A stretch of 41,326 nucleotides of DNA from Candidatus Latescibacterota bacterium. GTDB lineage: Bacteria; Latescibacterota; UBA2968; UBA8231. Shown here piece by piece: positions 9,562 to 17,478 of the stretch. The translations under genes and the position numbers were made by a program. The stretch is from assembly GCA_009691525.1 (NCBI GenBank), contig SICG01000019.1, positions 1-41,326 on the forward strand, in the 5' to 3' direction. Every line of letters starts with the position of its first letter. Positions within the stretch are counted from its first letter, which is position 1. A model generated the notes under the pieces. The model did not search any database. It was not told the origin of the DNA and saw only the letters and a list, made by a program, of their open reading frames with translations.

Positions 9562-10548
9562 ATGTTGCGTATCGGCATCGTTGGACTGGGCGGTATCGGC
9601 AACCTGCATGCCCGCTGCTACACCGAAAATAAGCACACCCAGATCGTAGCCGTCTGCGACCTCATCAAGGAAAAGGCCGACGCCGCGGCCGAGAAGTACA
9701 AGGCCCACGCCTTCTACAGTGTGCGCGAGATGCTCAAAAGCGGCATCAAGCTGGATGCGTGCAGCGTGACCAGCGCCGGCGTGGAGAACGGCGGCGACCA
9801 CTACAAACCCACCATGGAACTCCTGGGCGCCGGCATCCCGGTGCTGGGCGAGAAACCCATCTCCAACGAAATCGCCAAAGCCCGCCGCATGGTTGCGCTG
9901 GCCAAACAGAAAAAGGTCCCCTACGGCATCAACCTCAACCACCGCTTCACCCCTTCGGCCGTGCGCGCCAAGGAGTGGCTGGACAAGGGCCGCCTGGGCG
10001 AACTCAACATCATTAACATGACCATGTGGATCAACAACCCCAACGAGTCCAGCCCCCACTTCCACATGCGCGCCCTGCATCCCCATTCCCTGGATGTCAT
10101 GCGCTACTTTGCCGGGGACGTGGCCAAGGTGCAGGCCTTCTTCAAGAAGGGTCCTGGCCGCAAGATCTGGTCCAACGTCCAGGTCAACCTGCTCTTCGCC
10201 AACGGGACCATCGGGCACCTGACCGGCAGCTACGACGCCGGCGGCAGCTATGGCCTGGAAACCTGTGAGTTAGTCGGCTCCCAGGCCCGGGTGATCATCA
10301 ATGAGGCCTGTGAGAAGCTGAGTTTTCATCCGCGTTTCTCCAACCAGGTCGAAAGCTACGAGCACCTGGGCGGCATGAAGAGTTTCCCCGACACCTTCCC
10401 CTCGCGCATCGGCGCCTGGATCGAGGACCTGCGCAAAAAGACCCTGCCCGAAAAAATCGACGGCAAGGCTGAGGACGCCCTCAAGGTGCAACTCGTCATC
10501 GAGGCCGCGATCAAATCCTGGGACACCGGCAAGATCATCACCCTCTAG
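9562..10548 (+). CDS. Gfo/Idh/MocA-family oxidoreductase (tandem copy 1)
   Basis: A 328-residue NAD(P)-dependent sugar oxidoreductase. The Rossmann motif is MLRIGIVGLGGIGNLHA. The family's EKP motif is present as LGEKPISNEIAKA, and the second domain carries the conserved ALHPHSLDVMRYF segment with the catalytic-type His. A clear GGAGAG site lies seven bases before the ATG. The next gene is a paralogue of the same length that shares EKPISNEIAKA, LNHRFTP and HLTGSYD. Such pairs often oxidise and epimerise sugar derivatives, sometimes as heteromeric or sequential enzymes. The substrate is unknown. Confidence 0.9.
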   Translation: MLRIGIVGLGGIGNLHARCYTENKHTQIVAVCDLIKEKADAAAEKYKAHAFYSVREMLKSGIKLDACSVTSAGVENGGDHYKPTMELLGAGIPVLGEKPISNEIAKARRMVALAKQKKVPYGINLNHRFTPSAVRAKEWLDKGRLGELNIINMTMWINNPNESSPHFHMRALHPHSLDVMRYFAGDVAKVQAFFKKGPGRKIWSNVQVNLLFANGTIGHLTGSYDAGGSYGLETCELVGSQARVIINEACEKLSFHPRFSNQVESYEHLGGMKSFPDTFPSRIGAWIEDLRKKTLPEKIDGKAEDALKVQLVIEAAIKSWDTGKIITL

Positions 10549-10555
10549 GTAAGTC

Positions 10556-11563
10556 ATGACCGTCAGAGTAGCCGTCGTCGGCCTGGGGGCTATTGGCAAC
10601 CTGCACGCCGATATCTACAAAGCGATGCCCCGCGCCCAACTGGTGGGCGTATGCGACATCGACCAGGAACGCGCCCGCCGGGCCAGCGAGCGCCTGGGCG
10701 TGCCGGCCTTCTCCAGTGTGACCGAACTCATGAAGGCCCTGGCCCCCGACATGGTCAGCATCGCCACCGGCGGCCACGAGTACGGCAGCGACCACCACCA
10801 GCCCACCATCGAGGCGCTGGAAGCCGGGGCGCACGTCTTGTGCGAGAAACCCATCTCCAACGAGATCGCCAAAGCTGAAGAGATGGTCGCCACTGCCCGC
10901 CGCCTCAAGCGCTGCTTCGGTGTGAACCTCAACCACCGCTTCACCCCCGCGGCGCTCTTGGCCAAAGGGTGGGTGGAGGAGGGGCGCATCGGCCACCAGC
11001 TCTTTATGAACATGAGCATGTGGATCAAGAATCCCCGCGAGAGTTCGCCCTGGTTCCAGATCAAGGCCCTGCACCCCCACACCGTGGACATCATGCGCTA
11101 CTTCTGCGGCGACATCGAGGCGGTGCAGTGTTTCGCCCTCAAAGCCCCTGGCCGGACCATCTACTCCACTGCCCAGTTCAATATGCGCTTCAAGAGCGGG
11201 GCTCTGGGCCACCTGACCGGCAGCTATGACATCGAGCGGGGGCATCCCATGGAGCGTTGCGAGGTGGCCGGCCTCAAGGGGCGTTTCGTGATTGAGGACA
11301 TGTTCCGCGAGGTGACGCTTTACCCGGCCGACGACCTAGAAAAGACGGTGTACACCAATCCGCTTTTCGGCGGCATGAGCGGTTTCGAGGACACCTTCCG
11401 CAACCGCCTGGGGCGTTTTGTTGAGCAGTTGGACGAAGGGGCCCGCCCGGAGGAGATCGACGGCTCCGGCGCTGACGGCCTGGCTGCCCAGCGGGTGCTG
11501 GCCGCGGCCATCGAGTCCATCGAGGAGGAGAAGGTAGTGTACGTGGATCAGGTGAAGGGCTGA
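10556..11563 (+). CDS. Gfo/Idh/MocA-family oxidoreductase (tandem copy 2)
   Basis: A 335-residue paralogue of the preceding gene, separated by seven bases. It opens MTVRVAVVGLGAIGNLHADI (Rossmann), then CEKPISNEIAKAEEMV, LNHRFTPAALLAKGW, and KALHPHTVDIMRYFCGD with the conserved His. Similarity to copy 1 runs the whole length and points to tandem duplication followed by divergence. The next start codon (11565) lies one base after this stop, so the sulfite-oxidase-like gene is almost certainly co-translated. It is cytoplasmic and NAD(P)-dependent by family; the substrate is unknown. Confidence 0.9.
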   Translation: MTVRVAVVGLGAIGNLHADIYKAMPRAQLVGVCDIDQERARRASERLGVPAFSSVTELMKALAPDMVSIATGGHEYGSDHHQPTIEALEAGAHVLCEKPISNEIAKAEEMVATARRLKRCFGVNLNHRFTPAALLAKGWVEEGRIGHQLFMNMSMWIKNPRESSPWFQIKALHPHTVDIMRYFCGDIEAVQCFALKAPGRTIYSTAQFNMRFKSGALGHLTGSYDIERGHPMERCEVAGLKGRFVIEDMFREVTLYPADDLEKTVYTNPLFGGMSGFEDTFRNRLGRFVEQLDEGARPEEIDGSGADGLAAQRVLAAAIESIEEEKVVYVDQVKG

Positions 11564-11564
11564 T

Positions 11565-12209
11565 ATGGAATACGACGAGAAGATGCTGGAGGCCAAGCGC
11601 AAGCTGCTGGAGCGCTTCCGCAACAAGGGTCCCAGCGCCCCTGCCCCCACCCACGACCGCCTGCCCCCGGGCCAGCACCTGACCACCGGCTTCCCCATCC
11701 TCGACCTGGGCGTACATCCCCAATTCCACCCCAAGCGCTGGCGTTTCCAGGTGGAGGGTGAGGTCGAACAACCCATCGACGTGGACTGGGACGGCTTCGT
11801 GCAGCTGCTGCCCAAAAAAGACCAGGTGGCCGACTTCCACTGCGTCACCACCTGGTCCAAGTACGACGTGACCTGGGGCGGCCTCAACTTCCTCGACCTG
11901 GCCGCCCTGGTCCGCCCCACCGAAACGGCCCGTTTCCTCATCGCCCACAGCGCCGACGGCTACACCACCAACATGCCCCTGGCCGATTGTATGGATGAGG
12001 ACGTGATCCTGGCCTACGAACTGTCTGGCCAGCCCCTGCCCCTGGAGCACGGCGGCCCCATGCGCCTGATCGTGCCCAAACTCTACGCCTGGAAATCCGC
12101 CAAGTTTCTGCGCAAACTGGTCTTCACCGCCCAGGACCAGCCCGGCTTCTGGGAGGTGCGCGGCTACCACAACCACGGCGACCCCTGGACCGAGGAGCGG
12201 CACGGTTAG
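11565..12209 (+). CDS. Sulfite-oxidase-like molybdopterin-binding protein
   Basis: A 214-residue protein of the oxidoreductase molybdopterin-binding fold (PF00174; YedY/MsrP and sulfite oxidase relatives). The molybdenum-ligand Cys is in ADFHCVTTWSKYDVTWGG. Other family marks are HSADGYTTNMPL, LEHGGPMRLIVPKLYAWKSAKF and GFWEVRGYHNHGDPW at the C-terminus. It has no Tat signal, so it is probably cytoplasmic, unlike periplasmic MsrP; membrane or haem partners are not adjacent. The start codon lies one base after the previous gene's stop. It is the last gene of the sugar-oxidoreductase operon; the redox substrate is unknown. Confidence 0.88.
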   Translation: MEYDEKMLEAKRKLLERFRNKGPSAPAPTHDRLPPGQHLTTGFPILDLGVHPQFHPKRWRFQVEGEVEQPIDVDWDGFVQLLPKKDQVADFHCVTTWSKYDVTWGGLNFLDLAALVRPTETARFLIAHSADGYTTNMPLADCMDEDVILAYELSGQPLPLEHGGPMRLIVPKLYAWKSAKFLRKLVFTAQDQPGFWEVRGYHNHGDPWTEERHG

Positions 12210-12314
12210 GGATCCAGCAGGCCAGCAAAAGAACAGGAAAACCATGGGGACCGCGAAGACCGGCTATAACCCCCTCGGCCTGGTGGAGGTGGGGTTTGTG
12301 GTAGCGCAGGGGTG

Positions 12315-12605
12315 TCACGCCCCCATCTGGATCCCCACCATGAATCCCCAGCCAGGGCAAGGGCGCACCACGGGTATGGTGGTCACCAAGACCTGGAGCC
12401 ACCGCCGGGCCTTTGCCCACGATCTGGCCAAGCGCTTCCCCGGCAGCCGGCGCTCCTTGTCTTCTTCATGGGCGAGCAAACCCTCGTTCTGCCGGCGCTC
12501 TTCAGCCCTTCGCTGCATTTCGCTTAGGGCGTCGTTCAGGCGCTGCTGGTGTTCTTCCAGCCGGTGGTCAATAAACCCCTTGCTGATCACACAGACAAAG
12601 ACCAT
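12315..12605 (-). CDS. Possible small helical protein, doubtful
   Basis: A 96-codon frame beginning ATG at 12605. The first half has a helical, charged pattern (HRLEEHQQRLNDALSEMQRR, then AEERRQNEG), plausible as a coiled coil. The second half is rich in Trp, Arg and Pro and looks less protein-like. No Shine-Dalgarno site, no recognisable family and no operon partner are visible. It may be a decayed or spurious frame. Confidence 0.25.
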   Translation of the reverse strand: MVFVCVISKGFIDHRLEEHQQRLNDALSEMQRRAEERRQNEGLLAHEEDKERRLPGKRLARSWAKARRWLQVLVTTIPVVRPCPGWGFMVGIQMGA

Positions 12606-12660
12606 GGGAGAGCGGCCCGGCGGTCGGGAGGGCCGCCCAGTTGGTGCGGGAACTGGCAGG

Positions 12661-12691
12661 GGAAAAGGCCCTCGAACCCTTGCGCGAGGGC
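12661..12691 (-). terminator. Rho-independent-type terminator of the reverse 14.9-12.7 kb operon
   Basis: Read on the reverse strand, a 7-bp stem GCCCTCG/CGAGGGC (12691-12685 with 12674-12668) is followed by CTTTTCC. It starts about 13 bases after the stop of the lipoprotein gene. The T run is short, so efficiency is uncertain. Confidence 0.45.
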
Positions 12692-12703
12692 GAGGGGCGC
12701 TAG

Positions 12704-13150
12704 CTACTTGTGCCGAGCCTGGCGCAGCTCCTCTTCCAGGCGCCGGCCCACGGCGTCGGCCTGCACCTGGAGGGCGGAGAATTCCTCGAAGAGTTCCTGG
12801 CGCTGCTCCCGCTCTCCCTGGATGGCCAGGTCGTAGGCGTGCAGGCGCAGGTCGAGGTAGCGCAGCAGTTGCTGGTTGACTGCGGCGAAGGCCGAATCCG
12901 GTTTCAGTCCGCTGACCCGCTGGCGCAGCTCGGCCAGGGCTGGCTGGTACCGCTGGCGGATCAGCGGCACGATGCTGCTGCTGTCGAGGGTATCAGCGGT
13001 GACCTGGACGGCGACCTGTTGATCGAGGACCCGCAATTCTTGTAATACCTGTTGCACTTCCTGCAGATAGTCTTTACCCGCTGCCTGAGACTTGCCGCGC
13101 TGGCCGCACGCAACCAACGCCAGCACCGCGACCAACACCCACACCCTCAT
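12704..13150 (-). CDS. Small helical lipoprotein
   Basis: A 148-residue protein with a signal sequence and lipobox (VLVAVLALVAC), then an almost wholly helical body with heptad-like stretches (LQEVQQVLQELRVLDQQVAV, EREQRQELFEEFSALQVQAD). It is predicted to be membrane-anchored on the periplasmic side. The ATG overlaps the stop of the upstream metallo-hydrolase gene by four bases, implying translational coupling. No family is recognised. The antisense strand also has open frames, but the signal peptide and operon position favour this strand. Confidence 0.7.
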   Translation of the reverse strand: MRVWVLVAVLALVACGQRGKSQAAGKDYLQEVQQVLQELRVLDQQVAVQVTADTLDSSSIVPLIRQRYQPALAELRQRVSGLKPDSAFAAVNQQLLRYLDLRLHAYDLAIQGEREQRQELFEEFSALQVQADAVGRRLEEELRQARHK

Positions 13151-13979
13151 GGCTTTTTCCCCAGCTGGTAGCTCTGCCCCTGCTGCGCCCCTTCCACCAC
13201 CACCTCCTGTCCTTGATAAGCGGCCACCGCCGCGTCGATCTCCTGGTCGCTGCGTTCGGGGGGATGGTGAAAGAGGGCCAGCCGGCGCACCCCAGCCTCG
13301 CCGGCCAGCGCCACGGCATCCCGATCCCTGGCATGACCCCAGCCCGGGCGGTAATCCCCGGCGCGGCAGTGGGCGTCGTGGAAGAGCAGGTCAGCGCGGT
13401 GGGCCAGTTCCAATGCGGGCCGGCGCTGGGCCGGTTCCAGGTACTCGACATCTGGGATATAGGCCAGGGCGCGGCCCCCCGCTTCGATCCGGTAGGCAAA
13501 ACAGGTAATGCCGCGGCTATGGTTGACCCGCCGGACCGCCACTCGCGCATCCCCGATAACAAAAGCCCCCTCCTCCGCCTCGTGAATCTGGATGGTAGCG
13601 CCCACCTGATCGTTGAAGAAGTTGGGTACTGGGCAGTACGTGGAGTGCAGCTGCTGGCGCATCGCGTCCTGGAGCGGCTCCCCCTTGCCCGGCCCGTAGA
13701 GCGAGAAGGGGTTGCCGGCGATCAGCAGCGGGGTGAAGAAAGGGATGCCCTGGATATGCCCCCAGTGGGTGTGGCTCAGGAGCAGATGGGCCTCGCCCTG
13801 GCCCCCGCCGAAGGCCTCGGCCATCAGCGCCCGGCCCAGCAGTGCAACCCCATGCCGGCGTCGAGGATGAGCACCGTCCCGCCAGGGGTGCACACCTCGA
13901 TGCAACAAGTGTCCCCCCCGTACCTGGCATTGGCCGGGGCCGGCACCGATCCTCTGGCTCCCCAGATCCTCACCTGCAA
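13147..13979 (-). pseudogene. Metallo-beta-lactamase-fold hydrolase, frameshifted and with a mutated metal motif
   Basis: The natural start is TTG at 13979 (MQVRIWGARGSVPAPANARY), behind an AAAGGG site and 13 bases after the neighbouring gene. After DAGMG (about 13845) a one-base loss in a G run moves the rest into another frame, which then reads VALLGRALMAEAF... and continues to 13147. The span is one base short of whole codons. The metal signature HxHxDH appears as HTHWGHIQG, so the metal-ligand Asp is replaced by Gly. The intact-looking downstream part carries FHDAHCRAGDY and LFHHPPERSD. It is a paralogue of the next gene upstream. Frameshift plus active-site loss suggests real inactivation. 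Confidence 0.75.
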
Positions 13980-13992
13980 CGGCGACCCTTTC

Positions 13993-14864
13993 TCACAGGC
14001 TCAGCGCCAGACCTTCGGCAGCGGCAAACACTTCGAGTCCGGGCCCGGCCTGCCGGCGATAATGGGCCAGCAACTCGTCGATTTCCCCGTCGCTGCGGTG
14101 CGGTTCGTGGTGGAAGAGCACCACCTGCCCGATGCCGGTGTCCCTGGCCAGGCGCAAGGCATCCTCGGGCCGGCTGTGACCCCAACTGGGCTCGTAGTCC
14201 TCCGGCCGGAAAAAGGTATCGCAGACTGCCAGGTCCGCGCCGTGTGCCAGCTCACAGACGCCTGCCAATAGCCCTTCGAGCCGCTGCTGGCGCTCCGCAG
14301 CGCTGGGGGTCTGCAGTCCCTCGCCCAGCAACAGCTTGGTGTAGAGGTCCACGTCGGACAGGTAGGCGAAGGTCCGGCCCTGCCTTTCGAGGCGAAACCC
14401 TCCGGTAACACTGGGGTGATTGAGGCGCCGGCTGTACACGCGGGTGTCCCCGATCTCCACCACCTGCCCCTCATCCAGCTCCACGAACTCCAGCCGGGCG
14501 GCCTGTTGGTCGAGGGCCACCGGGAAAAAGGAGTGGCGCTGCTGGTCGGCGAAGATGGTGTCCAGGGCCGTGCCCGGGCGGCGGAGGGAATAGACGCGGA
14601 TACAGGTCCCGGGTTGGTGCAGGGGGGCAAAATAGGGGAAACCCTGGATGTGGTCCCAGTGGGCGTGGCTCAGGAGCAGGTGGATCTCCTTCACCCCCCG
14701 CTCCACCAGGGCCTGGCCGGCAGCCCGGATGCCGGTGCCGGCGTCGATGAGAATCACCGCCTCACCAGCATCGATCTCCAGGCAGGGGGTATTGCCCCCG
14801 TAGCGCAGGCTCTGCGCGCGGCACACCGGGAGGAACCTCTCACTCCCCAAAAGACGATCTGCAT
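13993..14864 (-). CDS. Metallo-beta-lactamase-fold hydrolase (cyclic nucleotide phosphodiesterase/RNase Z-like), frameshift near N-terminus
   Basis: The zinc motifs are complete: HAHWDHIQGFPYF, the distal His in RLNHPSVTGGF, the Asp in AYLSDVD and a late His in VLFHHEPHRSD. The family N-terminus is normally a variant of 'FWGvRGS.p......YGGNT'. Here ATG 14864 gives MQIVFWGVRGS, but LPVCRAQSLRYGGNTPCLEI follows in another frame. One base is missing near 14829-14835 (TTCCTCCCGG on the coding strand). Counting from 14864 the span is one base short of whole codons. An alternative ATG at 14880 stays in frame but replaces the conserved first strand with unrelated residues. The enzyme is otherwise expected to be an active metal-dependent phosphodiesterase. 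Confidence 0.75.
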
Positions 14865-14898
14865 CGCTGCCAAAATCCATCCTCTCGCGGTTAATACA

Positions 14899-14927
14899 AT
14901 TATATAACCGTCCCCCGGCTTCCACAA
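14899..14927 (-). promoter_or_regulatory. Promoter for the reverse metallo-hydrolase operon
   Basis: On the reverse strand TTGTGG (14927-14922), a 17-base spacer and a perfect TATAAT (14904-14899) lie just upstream of the start at 14864. It is divergent from, and about 30-50 bases away from, the lepB promoter, so the two could share regulation. Confidence 0.55.
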
Positions 14928-14953
14928 GCGATTCCCGGCCCGCATCGGCTGTA

Positions 14954-14982
14954 TTTACAACCCCCTGCCCGTTTATTATACT
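14954..14982 (+). promoter_or_regulatory. Promoter for the lepB-UBact-proteasome operon
   Basis: TTTACA (14954-14959), a 17-base spacer and TATACT (14977-14982) each match the sigma70 consensus at five of six positions. Transcription would begin about 14989, some 40 bases before lepB. It is the only good promoter seen before the run of closely spaced genes extending to 25966. Confidence 0.6.
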
Positions 14983-15027
14983 CCTACCATCATTGCCATC
15001 ACCTCTCCAAACCCCAGAGAATTATCT

Positions 15028-15735
15028 ATGCCCGGTCAACCTACGCCCAAGTCCACCGCCAAGGAGTACACCTCCTCCCTGTTGATCGCCGTGGGCCTGG
15101 CCCTTTTCATCCGCACCACCGTGGTACAGGCCTTCTACATCCCTTCGGGTTCCATGGAGGACACCCTGCTGGTGGGCGACTATCTGCTGGCCAACAAATT
15201 CGTCTACGGGGCCCCCGTCGACATCCCCATGGCCGACTACACCCTTTTCCGCCTGCCTGGACTGCACGATCCCCAGCCGGGGGATATCGTCATCTTCCGT
15301 TCCCCCACCGATCCGGACCGCGACCTGATCAAACGCTGCGTGGCTGTGGGCGGCCAAAAGCTCCAGGTTATCGACAAGGTGCTCTACGTCGACGGCAAGC
15401 CCTCTCCCAACCCGCCCCAATCCAAACACACCGACTCCGAGACCTACCCGGCCACCGTTCAACCACGCGACAACTTCGGCCCCTTCACCGTGCCGCCCGG
15501 CCATTTCTTTATGATGGGCGACAACCGGGACAACAGCGCCGACAGCCGCTATTTCGGGGCCGTGTCCAGGGAACTGGTCAAGGGCAAGGCCATGCTCATC
15601 TACTGGTCGTGGGAATCGGACACCCGTCCCCCTTACTATACCGGCCTAGCCTCCATCCCCGCGCTGGCCGGCACCTTCCTCTGGCGGCTGCCCGCCCGGG
15701 TGCGCTACAGCCGCCTGGGTCAGGTCATCATCTGA
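15028..15735 (+). CDS. lepB: Signal peptidase I
   Basis: A 235-residue type I signal peptidase, which cuts signal peptides from exported proteins at the outer face of the inner membrane. An N-terminal membrane segment (residues about 16-34) precedes the catalytic Ser42 in PSGSMEDTLLVGD. The general-base Lys102 is in DLIKRCVAVGG, and box E is MGDNRDNSADSR. All signature boxes are present, so it should be active. It is the first gene after a good promoter and lies 16 bases before the proteasomal ATPase. This makes it appear co-transcribed with the UBact system, an association not obviously functional. Confidence 0.95.
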   Translation: MPGQPTPKSTAKEYTSSLLIAVGLALFIRTTVVQAFYIPSGSMEDTLLVGDYLLANKFVYGAPVDIPMADYTLFRLPGLHDPQPGDIVIFRSPTDPDRDLIKRCVAVGGQKLQVIDKVLYVDGKPSPNPPQSKHTDSETYPATVQPRDNFGPFTVPPGHFFMMGDNRDNSADSRYFGAVSRELVKGKAMLIYWSWESDTRPPYYTGLASIPALAGTFLWRLPARVRYSRLGQVII

Positions 15736-15751
15736 AGAGAGCCTCTATCCT

Positions 15752-17473
15752 ATGAGCAAAAAGGACCGCCATTACCGCGACCGCGGCGAGGAAGATGATT
15801 TCGAGCCCGAAGATGAGGCCGTCGAATACCAACCAGACGACCGCCCCCTGGAACTGGTGGACCAGGCCCTGCTGCTGCTGCCCGACCGCGACCCGGTGCG
15901 GCCGCTGCTCTACCAGCTGCGGCGTCTGCTCTTGGAACGCGAACTGACCTTCCAGGAAGCCCGCCACGCCCTGATCGAACTGGAGGCCGCTCTCGAAAAG
16001 GTCACCGCCCCGGCCAACCGCATCGGCATCTTCCTGGGGTCGCCCAGGGAGGGCATCGCCGACCTCTTTGTGGGCGGCACTGAGTACTTTGCCAACGTAG
16101 ACCCGCATGTGGACCTGGCCCAGCTCAAGGTAGGCAGCCGGGTGCTAATCAACGAGGCCTATGCCGTGGTGGGCTCGCTCGACTACAACCCCTCCGGCCC
16201 GGTGGCCAAGATCGCCGATTTGCTAGACGGAGGCCGGCTGCGCATCGGCCAGGCCCATGGCACCCAAGACCTGGTCCTGGTGCGCTCGGCGGATCTGCAA
16301 GAGGTAGACCTCAAGGTGGGCGACGAGGTGCGGGTGGACCCCACCTTCAAGGTGGCCCTCGAAAGGTTGCAGCCCCGCGAGAGCAGGGAGCACTTCCTCG
16401 AGGAGATCCCGCCCATGCCCTGGTCGAAGATCGGCGGCCAGGAGGAAGCCATCCAGGCTATCCGCGACACCATCGAACTGCCGGCCCTCCACCCCGAACT
16501 CTTCGCCAAGTTCCAGTACTCCACCCCCAAGGGTTTCCTGCTCCACGGGCCCCCCGGCTGCGGCAAAACCCTCATCGGCAAGGCCACCGCCTACAACCTG
16601 GTACAGCACCTGCGCCAACAGGAAGGGCTGGAACTCAAAGAGTACTTCATGCACATCAAGGGGCCGGAGATCCTCAACATGTGGCTGGGCGAGACCGAGC
16701 GTATGGTGCGGGAGATCTTCTCCCAGGCCCGCCAGAAGCGCAAGGAAGGCTACCTGCCCTTCATTTTCATCGACGAGGCCGAGTCCATCCTCGGCACCCG
16801 CCGCTCCATGCGCACCCACAACATCTCCAACACCGTGGTGCCGATGTTCTGCACCGAGATGGACGGCATCGAGTCGCTGCAGGACGTGGTCATCATCCTG
16901 GCCTCCAACCGCCACGATCTGATCGACCCGGCCATCCTGCGCCCCGGCCGCATCGACCGCAAGATCAAGGTGCGCCGGCCCGACCAGGCTGCCTCGCGCG
17001 CCATCCTCGAGATCTACCTGACGCCCGAATTACCCGTCGACGCCGAGGAAGTAACCCGCGCCGGTGGGGCAGAACCGGCCCGCCAGGCGCTGGTGGACGG
17101 GGCACTTAAGGCCCTTTTTGCCCGCAGCCAGGATCGCCGCTTCCTCGAAGTGACCCTGCGCAGCGGCCGCCACGAGGTGCTCTACTGGGGCGACCTGATC
17201 AGTGGGGCCCTGATCTCCTCCATCGTGCAGCGGGCCAAGGAGGCGGCCATCAAACGGGCCATCGCTACGGGCGATACCCAGGCCGGCCTGCGCCTCCAGG
17301 ACTTGGAGGAGGCGGTGCGCGCCGAGTACCGCGAGAACGAGATCTTCCCGCCCACCGACGCGATGGAGGATTGGCTCAAGCTCATCGACTACGACCCCGA
17401 AAACGTGGTGCGGGTCACCCCAGTGCGCCCCGAGGAACAGCGCCCGGAAAAACAATCCGGCAGGATCGTCTGA
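15752..17473 (+). CDS. mpa: Proteasome-associated AAA+ unfoldase (Mpa/ARC)
   Basis: A 573-residue ATPase of the Mpa/ARC family. The acidic N-terminus and helical region (about 33-85) match the coiled coil that binds Pup/UBact. Tandem OB-fold sequence follows (about 90-225). The AAA+ module has Walker A GPPGCGKT (266-273), Walker B FIFIDEAES (Asp341/Glu342), sensor-1 ASNRHD and an arginine finger region RPGRIDR. Mpa proteins of actinobacteria normally end GQYL, the HbYX-like tail that docks on the 20S core. This one ends SGRIV and has no Tyr near the C-terminus. The dop start follows five bases later. It should form a hexamer and feed tagged proteins to PrcA/PrcB. Confidence 0.95.
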   Translation: MSKKDRHYRDRGEEDDFEPEDEAVEYQPDDRPLELVDQALLLLPDRDPVRPLLYQLRRLLLERELTFQEARHALIELEAALEKVTAPANRIGIFLGSPREGIADLFVGGTEYFANVDPHVDLAQLKVGSRVLINEAYAVVGSLDYNPSGPVAKIADLLDGGRLRIGQAHGTQDLVLVRSADLQEVDLKVGDEVRVDPTFKVALERLQPRESREHFLEEIPPMPWSKIGGQEEAIQAIRDTIELPALHPELFAKFQYSTPKGFLLHGPPGCGKTLIGKATAYNLVQHLRQQEGLELKEYFMHIKGPEILNMWLGETERMVREIFSQARQKRKEGYLPFIFIDEAESILGTRRSMRTHNISNTVVPMFCTEMDGIESLQDVVIILASNRHDLIDPAILRPGRIDRKIKVRRPDQAASRAILEIYLTPELPVDAEEVTRAGGAEPARQALVDGALKALFARSQDRRFLEVTLRSGRHEVLYWGDLISGALISSIVQRAKEAAIKRAIATGDTQAGLRLQDLEEAVRAEYRENEIFPPTDAMEDWLKLIDYDPENVVRVTPVRPEEQRPEKQSGRIV

Positions 17474-17478
17474 TCCCC

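Larger units (their letters stand above)
12210..12703. other. Convergent intergenic region, about 490 bases
   Basis: This lies between the end of the forward operon and the reverse lipoprotein gene. It contains no convincing gene. The only candidate is a weak reverse-strand frame at 12315-12605, listed separately. A GC hairpin with a short T run near the right edge looks like the terminator of the reverse operon. Confidence 0.5.

Noticed and set aside
12244-12879. A 211-codon forward frame in the convergent gap
   Set aside because: It overlaps the well-supported lipoprotein gene on the other strand and its translation is a low-complexity Gly/Arg/Pro mixture.
14880-14925. Upstream starts giving a continuous 295-310-residue metallo-hydrolase
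   Set aside because: They replace the conserved FWGVRGS strand, which is encoded in the other frame, with unrelated residues.
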